From positions 2,756,624 to 2,820,623 of the forward strand of contig NZ_CP013141.1 of the NCBI RefSeq assembly GCF_001442535.1: a DNA stretch of 64,000 bases, written 5' to 3'. Under the pieces are notes generated by a model. That model was not told the origin of the DNA and did not search any database. It was given only the letters and a program-made list of their open reading frames with translations. The stretch's first letter is position 1, and each line of letters starts with the position of its first letter. The DNA is from Lysobacter antibioticus (GTDB lineage Bacteria > Pseudomonadota > Gammaproteobacteria > Xanthomonadales > Xanthomonadaceae). Shown here piece by piece: positions 8,581-17,162 of this stretch. Both the position numbers and the translations under genes were made by a program.

Positions 8581-8648
8581 GAGATGTCGGATAGTCGTTA
8601 CGGACAAGGTCTCGGCAGCAAACCGATGCAACGCCATCGAGACGCGCC

Positions 8649-10460
8649 TTATCGACTCATGCCTGAAGTCTTCTGCACTTCCTCTTGCGCCTGATAATTC
8701 TGCTGTGTGTTGAGCGCCTGCTGCGCCGACCGCTCGCTCAGCGCTTCGACCTTCTGGAACGACACGGCCTCCGGCGTCTGCACCGCCGCCTCGGTCTTCA
8801 TATGCGCGCGCACGTGAGCAGGATCGTTCAACTGCCCTTGCACGATGAATACATTCTCCCCGGCTGCCACGCGATCGGTCTTCTGACTGAAGACCACGTG
8901 GTCCACGCGGGCGACGCCGTTTTCCTTTGCCAGCGACAACAGGCTTGCGCTCAAGCGCTCGCTGACCTGATCCCAGCTGCGCCCGTTCGCACGATCCTGT
9001 TCCTTTACTTGCGCGACTATTTGCGAGTACAGCGTGTGGTCGGGGTGGCCCGATTGCGCAGGAGTAAGCGAGCTGGGCGCAGTCAAAGCCTCAGCAACGG
9101 GCAGCTCCAGAGGCACATGCTGATTCAGATTCGGACCGGTTTTTGTATGCTCAAAATGATGCAGGGCCGGCGGATTCTGGCTAGTGTCGTAGTAAGCCTG
9201 CGGCTGGCCCGGATTCGGAGTGATGCCTAGACCTAAGCGCTCGATCAAACGCTCCTCTAGGCGCAGTTGCTTCATGTTTATATGCATCTGAGGAGCAACG
9301 CCATCGACTGGGTGCGCATAGGCTCGATCGATCGTGATCGCTCTTGAAATCGCGCCCCTACCGCTGTAGTTGATGTTATCTGCTTCCCGATGCGGCCCTA
9401 ATGTCGACGTCTGTTCGACGGGAACACCTGCTTGCCCTTTTGGAAACTTATCGAAGTAGTGCTTCCCAGCAGCAACGACATTACCTGGAGTTTCCGACAA
9501 GGTGAGATCGTTGTTGAGCGATAAGCCAGCCTTTGGGACAACCTGCTTTGCCGCGACGTCGTACTCTAAAAAGTCGTTCACTCGCGTTGTTTGCAATCCG
9601 TAGATACTCTCCAGGTTTGCCGAACCCGTTTTCTGATGCTTACTGACTAGAGCATTCCAAGCTGCAATCTGAGCCTTGGCTTCATCTTCTCGGGCCGCTT
9701 GGATACGGCTCTCGATAGGAACTGTGTAGTCATTGATCGGATTGCTATCCTGCGCGATCAGCGTGACGTCCCTATCGAATGCAGCTAGCGCCGCCATCCT
9801 ACCTGCGTGATTAAACCCATGTTGCACTTCATGAGCAATCGTGAAAGCCAAATTGTCGCTGTCGAACCGCCCCTGTGTATTCGTGCTCGTTCCCGCCTGC
9901 AGAACAACTGCTGGCAAGCTCAAGGTCTTGCTGACTCCGTCGTAACTCCCGCCTAACCCCGCTTCCGCGGGCGAAATGGCAATATGCTCTAGATGCGGCT
10001 TGGGCCCTGCAGTCACCGCACTCTGGACCTGTTTAGCCAGAACAGGCGAGCTATTAATGCTGCCCTGAAGGTTGTCGACCATTTCCTGGGTGACAACTTG
10101 CTGATTGCCCGACGAATCCTTATAGACGCTGTGCCCGAATCTGAGCGACATGTCCTGTAGCCTCAACGTACCAGCAATATCGGCCGTCGGGTCTACGCCA
10201 GTTGACCCAAGGCTCGACAATGGCAAGGTCACCACGCCGGACTGCAAGTCGTACGTCCCGATCAGATTGGCCGGGCCACCCGCCCCTTGCAAGGCGAAAC
10301 CTCGCAAATGCCCCGCCTGCGCATCTTGATTCAGGCGGGACAGTAGCTGAGCATCGGCCACAATCGCGGCTCTTAATTGCATCACCTGATCTGAGGTTAC
10401 GCCAGGCTGCGCTGTTAGTTTGCTGATCGCGGTTTCCAGTTGATCATTGGGATTCGCCAT
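8649..10460 (-). CDS. XVIPCD-tailed HExxH metallopeptidase effector (paralogue A)
   Basis: 603 aa, no signal peptide. The N-terminal about 60 residues (QLETAISKLTAQPGVTSDQ..) are shared with the effector at 13292-15091. The catalytic motif is HEVQHGFNH (His210, Glu211, His214). A following RIQAAREDEAKAQIAAWNA helix could supply the third zinc ligand. Residues about 471-603 are a textbook XVIPCD: HPDHTLYSQI, the GVARVDHVVFSQ segment (GLxRIDHV motif), VFIVQGQLNDPAHVRA (VQGxxxDPAH motif) and a Gln-rich end. In Xanthomonadales this tail binds VirD4 and directs toxins into the type IV secretion system. The gene starts 2 nt after its upstream immunity gene stops. The peptidase domain may act on peptidoglycan or protein; this cannot be told from sequence. 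Confidence 0.88.
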   Translation of the reverse strand: MANPNDQLETAISKLTAQPGVTSDQVMQLRAAIVADAQLLSRLNQDAQAGHLRGFALQGAGGPANLIGTYDLQSGVVTLPLSSLGSTGVDPTADIAGTLRLQDMSLRFGHSVYKDSSGNQQVVTQEMVDNLQGSINSSPVLAKQVQSAVTAGPKPHLEHIAISPAEAGLGGSYDGVSKTLSLPAVVLQAGTSTNTQGRFDSDNLAFTIAHEVQHGFNHAGRMAALAAFDRDVTLIAQDSNPINDYTVPIESRIQAAREDEAKAQIAAWNALVSKHQKTGSANLESIYGLQTTRVNDFLEYDVAAKQVVPKAGLSLNNDLTLSETPGNVVAAGKHYFDKFPKGQAGVPVEQTSTLGPHREADNINYSGRGAISRAITIDRAYAHPVDGVAPQMHINMKQLRLEERLIERLGLGITPNPGQPQAYYDTSQNPPALHHFEHTKTGPNLNQHVPLELPVAEALTAPSSLTPAQSGHPDHTLYSQIVAQVKEQDRANGRSWDQVSERLSASLLSLAKENGVARVDHVVFSQKTDRVAAGENVFIVQGQLNDPAHVRAHMKTEAAVQTPEAVSFQKVEALSERSAQQALNTQQNYQAQEEVQKTSGMSR

Positions 10461-10462
10461 GA

Positions 10463-11128
10463 TCAGTTCGCCGCATGAATCGATATCGACTCCACGCAGA
10501 AGAGCGTTAACTTCTCCTCCGGTGAACGCGCCTGATATCGATGAGCCACCATCACGCTGATCTTAGGACGATAGAAGCGATAGTCTTCGACCCGCCCGAG
10601 CTCATCCCGGATGTCCGCCATTGTGAAACCCATTCCCTGCAGAGCGGAAGCGTACGCAGCAAAATTCATGTCGCAAACCGGCCCCATGTCGGCCTGCTTA
10701 TCAGCTGGGTTACCGAATACCAAGCGCGCCGTCTTTCTACCGGAGCCTGGGTCCTGATAGAAATCCACTCCGTAGTACCAGCCAGACTTCGGCTCGTGGA
10801 TGGTGAAGGAGTACACCTTGCCCAACGGGGCGTACTTCATTGGCAGTTTGGTCTGCTCGATGATACGTTCGAGAGTCAGGTCGTCGATCGTCTTGAGCCC
10901 ATCGACCAACTTCAGGAAGCGCCGCCCCATTTCCTCGGGTGTGATTTCGGGGTAGTCGCTGGCAAGCTGCGGTTTATAGGACTCGGTTGAGGTCATGTCG
11001 GAAGCCTCCTTGGCAGATGAATTCTCTATCGCGCTAACTGACGGGGCATGGGCGCAAGCAGCTAACAGGGCGCTGCCGGTACTCAGTAGCAGGAGCGATA
11101 CCACTGAGGAATTGATTAGGATCTTCAT
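10463..11128 (-). CDS. Putative immunity lipoprotein for effector A
   Basis: 221 aa with a signal peptide ending in lipobox LAAC, so probably a periplasmic lipoprotein. The mature domain begins around MTSTESYKPQLASDYPEITPEEMGRR and contains the family blocks LKLVDGLKT, LPMKYAPLGKVYSFTI, SGWYYGVDFY and a C-terminal FCVESISI. Three relatives occur in this window (11145-11828, 15094-15870, 16196-16882). The stop is only 2 nt before the start of effector A, so the pair is almost certainly co-translated. The closest relative by eye is 16196-16882, which precedes the truncated effector. No database family name is assigned here. Confidence 0.82.
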   Translation of the reverse strand: MKILINSSVVSLLLLSTGSALLAACAHAPSVSAIENSSAKEASDMTSTESYKPQLASDYPEITPEEMGRRFLKLVDGLKTIDDLTLERIIEQTKLPMKYAPLGKVYSFTIHEPKSGWYYGVDFYQDPGSGRKTARLVFGNPADKQADMGPVCDMNFAAYASALQGMGFTMADIRDELGRVEDYRFYRPKISVMVAHRYQARSPEEKLTLFCVESISIHAAN

Positions 11129-11144
11129 ATGCTTCCGCTCGGCC

Positions 11145-11828
11145 TCAATCCGCTTTGGTAATCATCAACTGCGACACGCATAAGCGATAGGTTCCAGTCT
11201 CGTTATTAGTAACGCTCGCGCCCGGCACCACCCGAACCCTAAGCGACGGACGCTTGAAGTAGTAGGCCAAAGCCTGCCCCAATTCGTCCACGTCGATCCA
11301 TAGGGAAAAGCCATCTCTCTTGAATTGCTTTGCCAAATCGTCGACCGTCATAGCGCATAAGGGCGCCCCCTTTGGCATGCTGTCCCCGGAGTACGAATAC
11401 TCCAGTTCGACCATCTTGGTTTCGCGTTCGTCGCGATAGGTCACGCCGTAATACCAAGGCGAGTCGGGCATCTGAATCGTAAACGCGTAGACCTTCCCCT
11501 TGGGCGCATATTTCAGAGGAAGCCCGGTTCTCAGGATCACCTGTTCGGTCGTCAGCTCATCCATGGAGCCCAGCCCGTCAATCAGCCGCAGCATTCGGCG
11601 ACCGACTTCCTCAGGGGTCAGGTCCGGATGCTCGGAGAGTGCGCTGATGCGATAGGTATCGGTCGGCGCCGTGTCGGAAGGCCCGGCTTCTGCCGGGCCT
11701 TCCGACACGGGAGCTGGCGACGCATGGACGAAAGCGGCCAATGCAAGGCAGGAGATAAGCGATACGCATCGCGCAAGCCACCGTGACGGCGGTAGTCGCT
11801 TCATGCGTAAGTTTCGCGGCCCGTCCAT
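11145..11828 (-). CDS. Immunity-family paralogue that has lost its lipobox cysteine
   Basis: 227 aa. The start MDGP.. at 11828 is chosen because AAAGG lies just upstream and the paralogue at 16196-16882 begins with the same MDGP..RMKR. Its signal peptide reads CLALAAFVHA, whereas the paralogue reads CLALAACVQA: the lipidated cysteine is replaced by Phe, so this protein should be cleaved by signal peptidase I and released into the periplasm. The core (YRISALSEHPDLTPEEVGRR, LPLKYAPKGKVYAFTI, WYYGVTY) matches the family. It lies 16 nt upstream of the lipoprotein gene at 10463-11128. A perfect 17-bp inverted repeat encodes part of the linker after the signal peptide. Confidence 0.78.
   Translation of the reverse strand: MDGPRNLRMKRLPPSRWLARCVSLISCLALAAFVHASPAPVSEGPAEAGPSDTAPTDTYRISALSEHPDLTPEEVGRRMLRLIDGLGSMDELTTEQVILRTGLPLKYAPKGKVYAFTIQMPDSPWYYGVTYRDERETKMVELEYSYSGDSMPKGAPLCAMTVDDLAKQFKRDGFSLWIDVDELGQALAYYFKRPSLRVRVVPGASVTNNETGTYRLCVSQLMITKAD
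11671..11708. repeat. Perfect 17-bp inverted repeat inside a coding region
   Basis: Arms at 11671-11687 and 11692-11708 with a TTCT loop lie inside the linker codons of the immunity-family gene at 11145-11828 (SEGPAEAGPSDT). No such repeat exists at the same site in its paralogues. Confidence 0.9.
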
Positions 11829-12294
11829 GTCGCCTTTGCCTGTAACTTCGGGATCAGGCCGAGAGTACGCCAGCTCCAACCGCGGAAACAATGCGTATTT
11901 CGATGAACCGCATTGTTCACGCGTTTTGTCTACAAGCAATCGTGAGCTAGGCACACTTGTGAGGCTGCAATGGGCGCAGCGTCATCCGCTGTCCAGCCCT
12001 CCCCGGTGCATTGTTATCGCAACTCCAGGTTGCGGCTTGGCTCGTAGACGGGCCTATTCGCTCAACCATCGCTGCATTCTCTCCGCCGGCCAGCGACGCC
12101 GAAGTGCCCGAGTATTTAGGCCAGCACCGGCCTCAAGCCGGAATAGTGTCGAAGGATAAGGCGGTCAAAACGGAGTACCAGGCATCGGGGGCTGCTAGGT
12201 TTCTCACCTGCTCAATCTGAGCGCCCTGCCCTTGTCATCGGCCGTTTCATGTAAGAGCCTGCGCGGGTAAACCCGACACAGATAGGGACATCTG
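11829..12294 (-). promoter_or_regulatory. Duplicated upstream region (copy A)
   Basis: The stretch 11829-11964 aligns with 16883-17013 upstream of the paralogous immunity gene, including a GGAAACAATGCGTATTTCGA block and GTCTACAA..AATCG..GCACACTTG further out. It probably carries the promoter of the 11828-8649 toxin operon. The remainder up to the NERD gene at 12295 shows no supported gene. Confidence 0.5.
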
Positions 12295-13191
12295 ATGGAT
12301 TCGATCCTTCTCATTCTTGTGGTGGCCGCGTCCATCTTTATCCCGACGCTGCTCGCGGTCGGCGCGCTGTGGGGTTACAAACTCTGGCGCGACCGCCAGG
12401 GCCGCCGATCCCCACTCGCGGACCGGCGCATCCACGGAGCGGGCGAGCAGTTGCGCAAGCGCATCGAAGACCATACCGACTCGATGCTGGGCGGCTTGAT
12501 CGCCCTGTTCTTTCTAGGCCCTTACTTTCTCGCCGCATGGGCGCTGCCGCGGGTCGACTGGAGCAAGGCTAAATTTGGCCTGAGCGAAACCCTGTTTCTG
12601 GTCGCTTTCCTGGTGATGGCAGCGTTCTCCCTGCGGCGCATCATCGTCAGCGGCAACGCACGGCGCCGCGGAATGGACGGCTTGAAGGCCGAGATGTTCG
12701 TCGCGCAGGAGCTGAATCGGTTGGTCGGGCTGGGCTTGACGGTTTTGCACGACGTGCCCTGCGAGTCCTTCAACCTGGACCACGTCGTCATCGGCCGCCA
12801 TGCCGTTTTCGTGGTCGAAACGAAGTCGGTGCGCAAACCGCCCAAGACCGGCAGCAAAGATCACTTCAAGGTCGCCTACGACGGCGAGCGGCTGCGCTTT
12901 CCGGACCACGTCAACGCGAAAGCCATTACGCAGGCACGGCAGCAAGCCGGCTGGTTAGCCGCCCACCTGCGCCAGATGAATATTACGGTGCCGGTGAAAG
13001 CGGCCGTCGCGCTTCCGGGCTGGTGGATCGATAGCCCTCGCCTGCCGGAAGACGGCGTCCGGGTGTTCAACCCTTCGGGCCGGGGCGCCCATTTCATGGC
13101 GGATGCGCGCCCTGGCGCGGCACCACTCAGCCCGGCTCAGGCCAGCCTTATCACTCAAGCACTGGTCATGCGCTATCCGGTCGAGGCCTGA
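12295..13191 (+). CDS. Membrane-anchored NERD-domain protein
   Basis: 298 aa. Three hydrophobic segments (about 3-25, 64-80 and 96-112) precede a cytosolic NERD (nuclease-related) domain from about residue 128: GLKAEMFVAQELNRL, then FNLDHVVIGRHAVFVVETKS with the acidic/lysine core (D..V.IG....V.E.K) characteristic of PD-(D/E)xK-like folds. NERD proteins are thought to process DNA or RNA, but catalytic proof is rare. The gene is oriented opposite to the toxin/immunity genes on both sides, splitting the array in two, and looks like an insertion or a separate transcription unit. A defence or DNA-uptake role is possible but not shown. Confidence 0.82.
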   Translation: MDSILLILVVAASIFIPTLLAVGALWGYKLWRDRQGRRSPLADRRIHGAGEQLRKRIEDHTDSMLGGLIALFFLGPYFLAAWALPRVDWSKAKFGLSETLFLVAFLVMAAFSLRRIIVSGNARRRGMDGLKAEMFVAQELNRLVGLGLTVLHDVPCESFNLDHVVIGRHAVFVVETKSVRKPPKTGSKDHFKVAYDGERLRFPDHVNAKAITQARQQAGWLAAHLRQMNITVPVKAAVALPGWWIDSPRLPEDGVRVFNPSGRGAHFMADARPGAAPLSPAQASLITQALVMRYPVEA

Positions 13192-13291
13192 GCTTCGCAG
13201 GCCTGCAAGAACCGACCCGATCAATCGCCGCCGCCCACACTGCTGCATTTGCGGATCGTTGGGACGTAGCCGGGAACGTTGCAACCGGGCA

Positions 13292-15091
13292 TTACCGCCC
13301 AATAGATGGGCCTCGTGCGAGCTCCTCCTGCCCTTGGGTTTGCACGGGCACGGCGGGCTGCGTAGCCATCCGCTCGTTTAACGCGTCTACTTTTGCGAAT
13401 GACGCATTTTCTGGCGTTCGCGTGGCCTCTTCGGTCTTCATGTGCGCGCGGACATGGGCCGGATCGTCCAGCCGGCCTTGCACGACGAAGACGTTTTCGC
13501 CCGCGGCAACGCGGTCGGTCTTCTGACTGAACACCACATGGTCGACGCGGGTCAGCCCGGCCTCCTTCGACAGAGCCAACAGACTCGCGCTCAGCCGTTC
13601 GCTGTCCTGATCCCACTGGCGGCCGTGTTGCTGATCTTGGGCCAGCACGAGATCTCGAATCTGTCCGTACAGCCGGTGGTCTGGGTGCGAGGGCTGCGTC
13701 GGATCGCCAGGCTTGGCAGCATCAGCCAAGACGTCGGATACCGGTTCGAGTGGGATGTGCTGGTTCAAATTAGCGCCGTTGCGCGTATGGTCGAAATGGC
13801 GAAGAACGGGCGGCGATTCGCTGCTGTCGTAATACGGCTGACGTTCTTGCGGCCGGGGATCGACCCGCAGCCCCAGCCGCTCTATGAGATCTTCTTCCAA
13901 GCCCAGTGCCGCCATGTTCAGCTGCATCCGCGGTTCGACCCCACCGACCGTTCTCGCAGCTCTTCTATCGAGGGTAATGAGTTCTTCGATCGCGTTCCGC
14001 CCGTAGTAGTTGGGGTAGTTGGATTCCTTATGCGGCCCCAACCCTACCCGGTCGGCGGACTCGGCCAGTCCTTTTTTGGACGCACGGTCGAAGTAGTTCT
14101 TTCCCATCGCCTCGATGTTCTCGGCGGAAGGCGTGACCGACCCATCATCATTGAACCTCAGCCCGGATCGCCCAAGCGGGTTCAGGCTCGACGAATTAAC
14201 CGTGACAAACAGATAGGGTCGCGTACCTGTTAGTTTCTTCATACCGTCCAGGTCGAACGACGGGTTGTCCTTCTGCTTCATGCTCAACACGGCATTCCAA
14301 CCGGCGATCTCGCCCTCCGCCTCATCCACGCGCGAGGCCCGAATGATCTTCGCGACAGGCTGCGTATAGTCGTTGACCGGCTCGCCGTCCCTAGCGATCT
14401 GACGCACTTCCGCCTTGAACTCGCTCCACGCCCCTTGCTTACGTTCGTGATTGAAGCCGTGCTGGATTTCGTGGCCGAAGGCGTAGACCATCGAGACCTG
14501 CTCGTACCCGCGAGGATTCGTTGCGGATATGGCTTGAAGCCGATGCGCTGGAATCAGCATGGCCTTGGCGTCGCCATCGTAGGCCGCGCCCATGCCTTGA
14601 TCCCCAGCCAGAACCGTGAAGCTTTTCAGGTGCGGCTCTGGCCTGGCATTGATGGCCTCTGCGGTGCGCTGGAGCAACAGCGGCGACGCCCCCAGTGTCT
14701 GCTGCAAGTTACTGACCATCTCCTGGGATACGCGCGCAGCTCGGCCTTGACTGTCCACGTACTCGCTGTTGCCGAAACGCAGGGACATTTCCTGAAGCTT
14801 CAGCGCCGTGTGCAATGAGGCAGCCGTACCGTGCTCCGCCGATGAGAGGGCATCAGGCGGCAGCCGCATGGTCCCGCTGACGATATCCGTTCTGCCGACA
14901 AGATCGTCCTGAACAGATTCAAGAGCGAAGGAGCGCAGGGTTCCTTGCTTGGCTGCGTCGTTCAGACCTCTTAGCAGCGTCTCATCCGCCTGCAAAGATC
15001 GACGCAACTGTTCAGCTTGAGCCATCGTTATCCCAGGCTGCGCAGCGAACGCGTCGATTGCAGCATCCAGCTGCCGATTCATCCCTGCCAT
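13292..15091 (-). CDS. XVIPCD-tailed HExxH metallopeptidase effector (paralogue B)
   Basis: 599 aa, paralogous over its full length to effector A. The start MAGMNRQLDAAIDAF at 15091 is chosen because it aligns with effector A and lies 2 nt after the immunity stop; the frame extends to 15130 but would overlap that gene. The zinc motif is HEIQHGFNH (His207, Glu208, His211), followed by SRVDEAEGEIAGWNAVL. The C-terminal XVIPCD has SHPDHRLYGQI, GLTRVDHVVFSQ, VFVVQGRLDDPAHVRA and a Gln-containing end. The region between zinc site and XVIPCD is more divergent from effector A than the tail is, as expected if immunity specificity is under selection while the secretion tag is conserved. Confidence 0.88.
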   Translation of the reverse strand: MAGMNRQLDAAIDAFAAQPGITMAQAEQLRRSLQADETLLRGLNDAAKQGTLRSFALESVQDDLVGRTDIVSGTMRLPPDALSSAEHGTAASLHTALKLQEMSLRFGNSEYVDSQGRAARVSQEMVSNLQQTLGASPLLLQRTAEAINARPEPHLKSFTVLAGDQGMGAAYDGDAKAMLIPAHRLQAISATNPRGYEQVSMVYAFGHEIQHGFNHERKQGAWSEFKAEVRQIARDGEPVNDYTQPVAKIIRASRVDEAEGEIAGWNAVLSMKQKDNPSFDLDGMKKLTGTRPYLFVTVNSSSLNPLGRSGLRFNDDGSVTPSAENIEAMGKNYFDRASKKGLAESADRVGLGPHKESNYPNYYGRNAIEELITLDRRAARTVGGVEPRMQLNMAALGLEEDLIERLGLRVDPRPQERQPYYDSSESPPVLRHFDHTRNGANLNQHIPLEPVSDVLADAAKPGDPTQPSHPDHRLYGQIRDLVLAQDQQHGRQWDQDSERLSASLLALSKEAGLTRVDHVVFSQKTDRVAAGENVFVVQGRLDDPAHVRAHMKTEEATRTPENASFAKVDALNERMATQPAVPVQTQGQEELARGPSIGR

Positions 15092-15093
15092 GC

Positions 15094-15870
15094 TCAGTCC
15101 GCCGAAGTGATCATCAATTGGCCGATGCACAGACGCGGCACAGCGGACTGCTCCCCAGGGGCATCCGAAGCGAGCACCGCCATCACATCGACGCGGTCGC
15201 GGCGAAAGATGTAAGCGAGCGGCTGACCTATCCCGTCTTCATCGACCCGCATCATGAAGCCATCATCTTTTAGTTTTTTAGCCACCACATCCAACTCCAA
15301 CCCGCACAGCGGCTCTCCGGCCGGCGGGGCATCGCCGTCGTACGCATAGTTCAGTTCGACCGCTTTGGGTAGCTTGTCGCCACGATAGACGACGCTGTAG
15401 AACCAGGGCGAATCCGGTAATTTGATGATCAGTCCATGAGCATTACCCCGGGGCTCGTACTTCAGTGGGAGCCCGGTCTTGGCTGCTACTTCATCCACGG
15501 TCAAACCATCGGTGGTCTTCAAACCATCCAACAGTCGAAGCACCCGATTGCCGACCTCCGACGGGGTCAGCTCGGGATATTCGGCGGACGAACTCGGTCG
15601 AAACGGCTCCTTTGACGTCATGTCGTGTGGCTCCTTGTGTGGGGTGGAGGGCCTGGCCGTTGGCTCGTGCGCACACGCGCTGCCCAATACCAGGAGCGTC
15701 GCCGCTAACAAGGAGCGTGACGCACGGTGGATTGCGGAGCTCGCGCGTGCCGGGCCGAGATCCGCCTGGATCTGCTGAGGCTCGGGTGCCGGCGCAATTG
15801 CGCGAAGCGCCCTGAATCGTGCGGCCAAACGGGCCGATAATTGAAACGGACGTAACTGAAATTTGCGCAT
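15094..15870 (-). CDS. Putative immunity protein for effector B, with a rearranged N-terminus
   Basis: The conserved immunity core runs from about MTSKEPFRPSSSAEYPELTPSEVGNR to CIGQLMITSAD and matches the other family members. It is preceded by a hydrophobic stretch ending GSACAHEP that resembles a signal peptide with a lipobox Cys. No ATG lies just before that stretch; the nearest in-frame ATGs (15870, 15963) add an Arg-rich segment or a second signal-like stretch (LLVLCSLLAGSLMLASSA). This fits a recombination that fused debris of a deleted effector/immunity pair to the present gene. The true start is therefore uncertain (15870 used, 258 aa). The stop is 2 nt before effector B. Confidence 0.62.
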   Translation of the reverse strand: MRKFQLRPFQLSARLAARFRALRAIAPAPEPQQIQADLGPARASSAIHRASRSLLAATLLVLGSACAHEPTARPSTPHKEPHDMTSKEPFRPSSSAEYPELTPSEVGNRVLRLLDGLKTTDGLTVDEVAAKTGLPLKYEPRGNAHGLIIKLPDSPWFYSVVYRGDKLPKAVELNYAYDGDAPPAGEPLCGLELDVVAKKLKDDGFMMRVDEDGIGQPLAYIFRRDRVDVMAVLASDAPGEQSAVPRLCIGQLMITSAD

Positions 15871-16104
15871 TCCATGCACCGCTCGCTTTGCAGACGAAGC
15901 GAGCATAAGCGAACCCGCCAGCAACGAACAGAGAACCAAGAGCCGTTCGCCTTCAGGACACATAGACACTCTCTGAAGTCTGGGCGGCGTAGTGCGGAAG
16001 CTGCGCATGCCCTTCCGGTAGAGTTTTCGGCACTCATGCGACAGAACTGCATCCTGCTCGCCTTCGCCGGTCGGTCCTTGAAGTGGGTTACCGCCTCGCG
16101 CTGC

Positions 16105-16194
16105 ATGGTTTTGTTGGGCAAGGTCCGCAGTTACGCCTGGCTGGACCGCGAAGCGGTGGATGGCTGCCTGCAGCTGAGCATTCGCCTGGGACAT
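16105..16194 (-). pseudogene. N-terminal remnant of a third metallopeptidase effector
   Basis: The ATG at 16194 lies 1 nt after the stop of the immunity gene at 16196, the same arrangement as the intact pairs. The first 27 or so codons (MSQANAQLQAAIHRFAVQPG, then VTADLAQQ) match the N-termini of effectors A and B. After about 16105 the similarity stops. The frame stays open but reads into the altered upstream part of the next immunity gene. The catalytic domain and XVIPCD are absent, so this is the scar of a deleted toxin. Confidence 0.78.
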
Positions 16195-16195
16195 G

Positions 16196-16882
16196 TCACT
16201 TCGCTCCGCGGACCGAGATCGACTCCACGCAGTAATGCGTCTCCTCGGCCTGCGTCGAGCGTGCCTGTTCGCGATAGCCGACTGACACGTCAAGCTCACC
16301 GCGGTAGAAGTGGTACTCCACCACGTTGCCGTGCATGTCGTAGGTTGGCGTCATCACGAAGCCCATGCCCTTGAGCACCGCCGCATAGCCATCAAAATCC
16401 AAGCCACAGACCGGGGCCATATCCGCACCCGGGTTGGCCGGGTTGTTGAACTCCACGCTAGCGGTTTTCCAACCCGCTGCGGGGCTTTGATAATAGTTCA
16501 GCCCGTAGTACCAGCCCGACTTGGGCTCGTGAAGGGTGAACGAGTGGACCTTGCCGGCCGATACGTACTTCAAAGGCAGGCCGGTCTGGGCAGCCACGTA
16601 CCCCGGCGCCAGCGCGTCCACCGTCTTAAGCCCGTCGACCAGCTTCAGAAAGCGCCGTCCCATTTCCTCCGATGTGATCTCCGGGTAGTCGCTGGCAAGA
16701 CTCGGCTTGAAAGTATCGGACAAGGTCCTAGCGGCAGATTCCGAAGACCGGTGAGCGGTCTTCGCCTTCGACGGTGCTTGCACGCAGGCCGCTAATGCGA
16801 GGCAGGCGGCGGGCAATGCGCATAGCGCAAGCCATCGCGGCGGCAATGATCGCTTCATGCGTATGGTTTGCGGCCCGTCCAT
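16196..16882 (-). CDS. Orphan immunity lipoprotein (partner toxin deleted)
   Basis: 228 aa, starting MDGPQTIRMKR with AGGCAGG just upstream. The signal peptide ends in lipobox LAAC (CLALAACVQA). The core (YPEITSEEMGRRFLKLVDGLKTVDAL, LPLKYVSAGKVHSFTLHEPKSGWYYGLNYY, HYCVESISV) is closest by eye to the effector A immunity protein at 10463-11128, and its start and signal peptide are closest to 11145-11828. The gene that should be its toxin survives only as an N-terminal stub. Retention of immunity without toxin is common in such loci and would protect against sibling strains that still carry it. Confidence 0.82.
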   Translation of the reverse strand: MDGPQTIRMKRSLPPRWLALCALPAACLALAACVQAPSKAKTAHRSSESAARTLSDTFKPSLASDYPEITSEEMGRRFLKLVDGLKTVDALAPGYVAAQTGLPLKYVSAGKVHSFTLHEPKSGWYYGLNYYQSPAAGWKTASVEFNNPANPGADMAPVCGLDFDGYAAVLKGMGFVMTPTYDMHGNVVEYHFYRGELDVSVGYREQARSTQAEETHYCVESISVRGAK

Positions 16883-17162
16883 GCCTGCCTAATGCCTATG
16901 ATCTCGGAATCAAGGCCGAGGTTACGTCAGCCCTTGCCCCGGAAACAATGCGTATTTCGATAAACCGCACCGATAGCCGGATCTGTCTACAAAGAATCGA
17001 GAACTAAGCACACTTGCACGCCATCATTAGAGATCCGTTATTGATCAGACCTTCGCCCCAGACTATTCCAAGTCGAAACTCTGGGTTGCGCTATTCTTCA
17101 GTATCGATACCGCTGTGCAATTTGAAGCTAGTTCGGCCGTCTTCCGGATTACTAATCCGCTC
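16883..17162 (-). promoter_or_regulatory. Duplicated upstream region (copy B)
   Basis: 16883-17013 aligns with 11829-11964. It is the likely promoter region of the leftward toxin operon beginning at 16882. The rest (17014-17162) is visibly AT-richer and marks the start of the island to the right. No gene is seen. Confidence 0.5.

Noticed and set aside
15094..16299. Single 401-aa protein joining effector start and immunity domain
   Set aside because: The effector-like start, a signal-like stretch and the immunity core are parts of different genes; a cytosolic effector N-terminus before an export signal makes no functional sense and fits a deletion scar.
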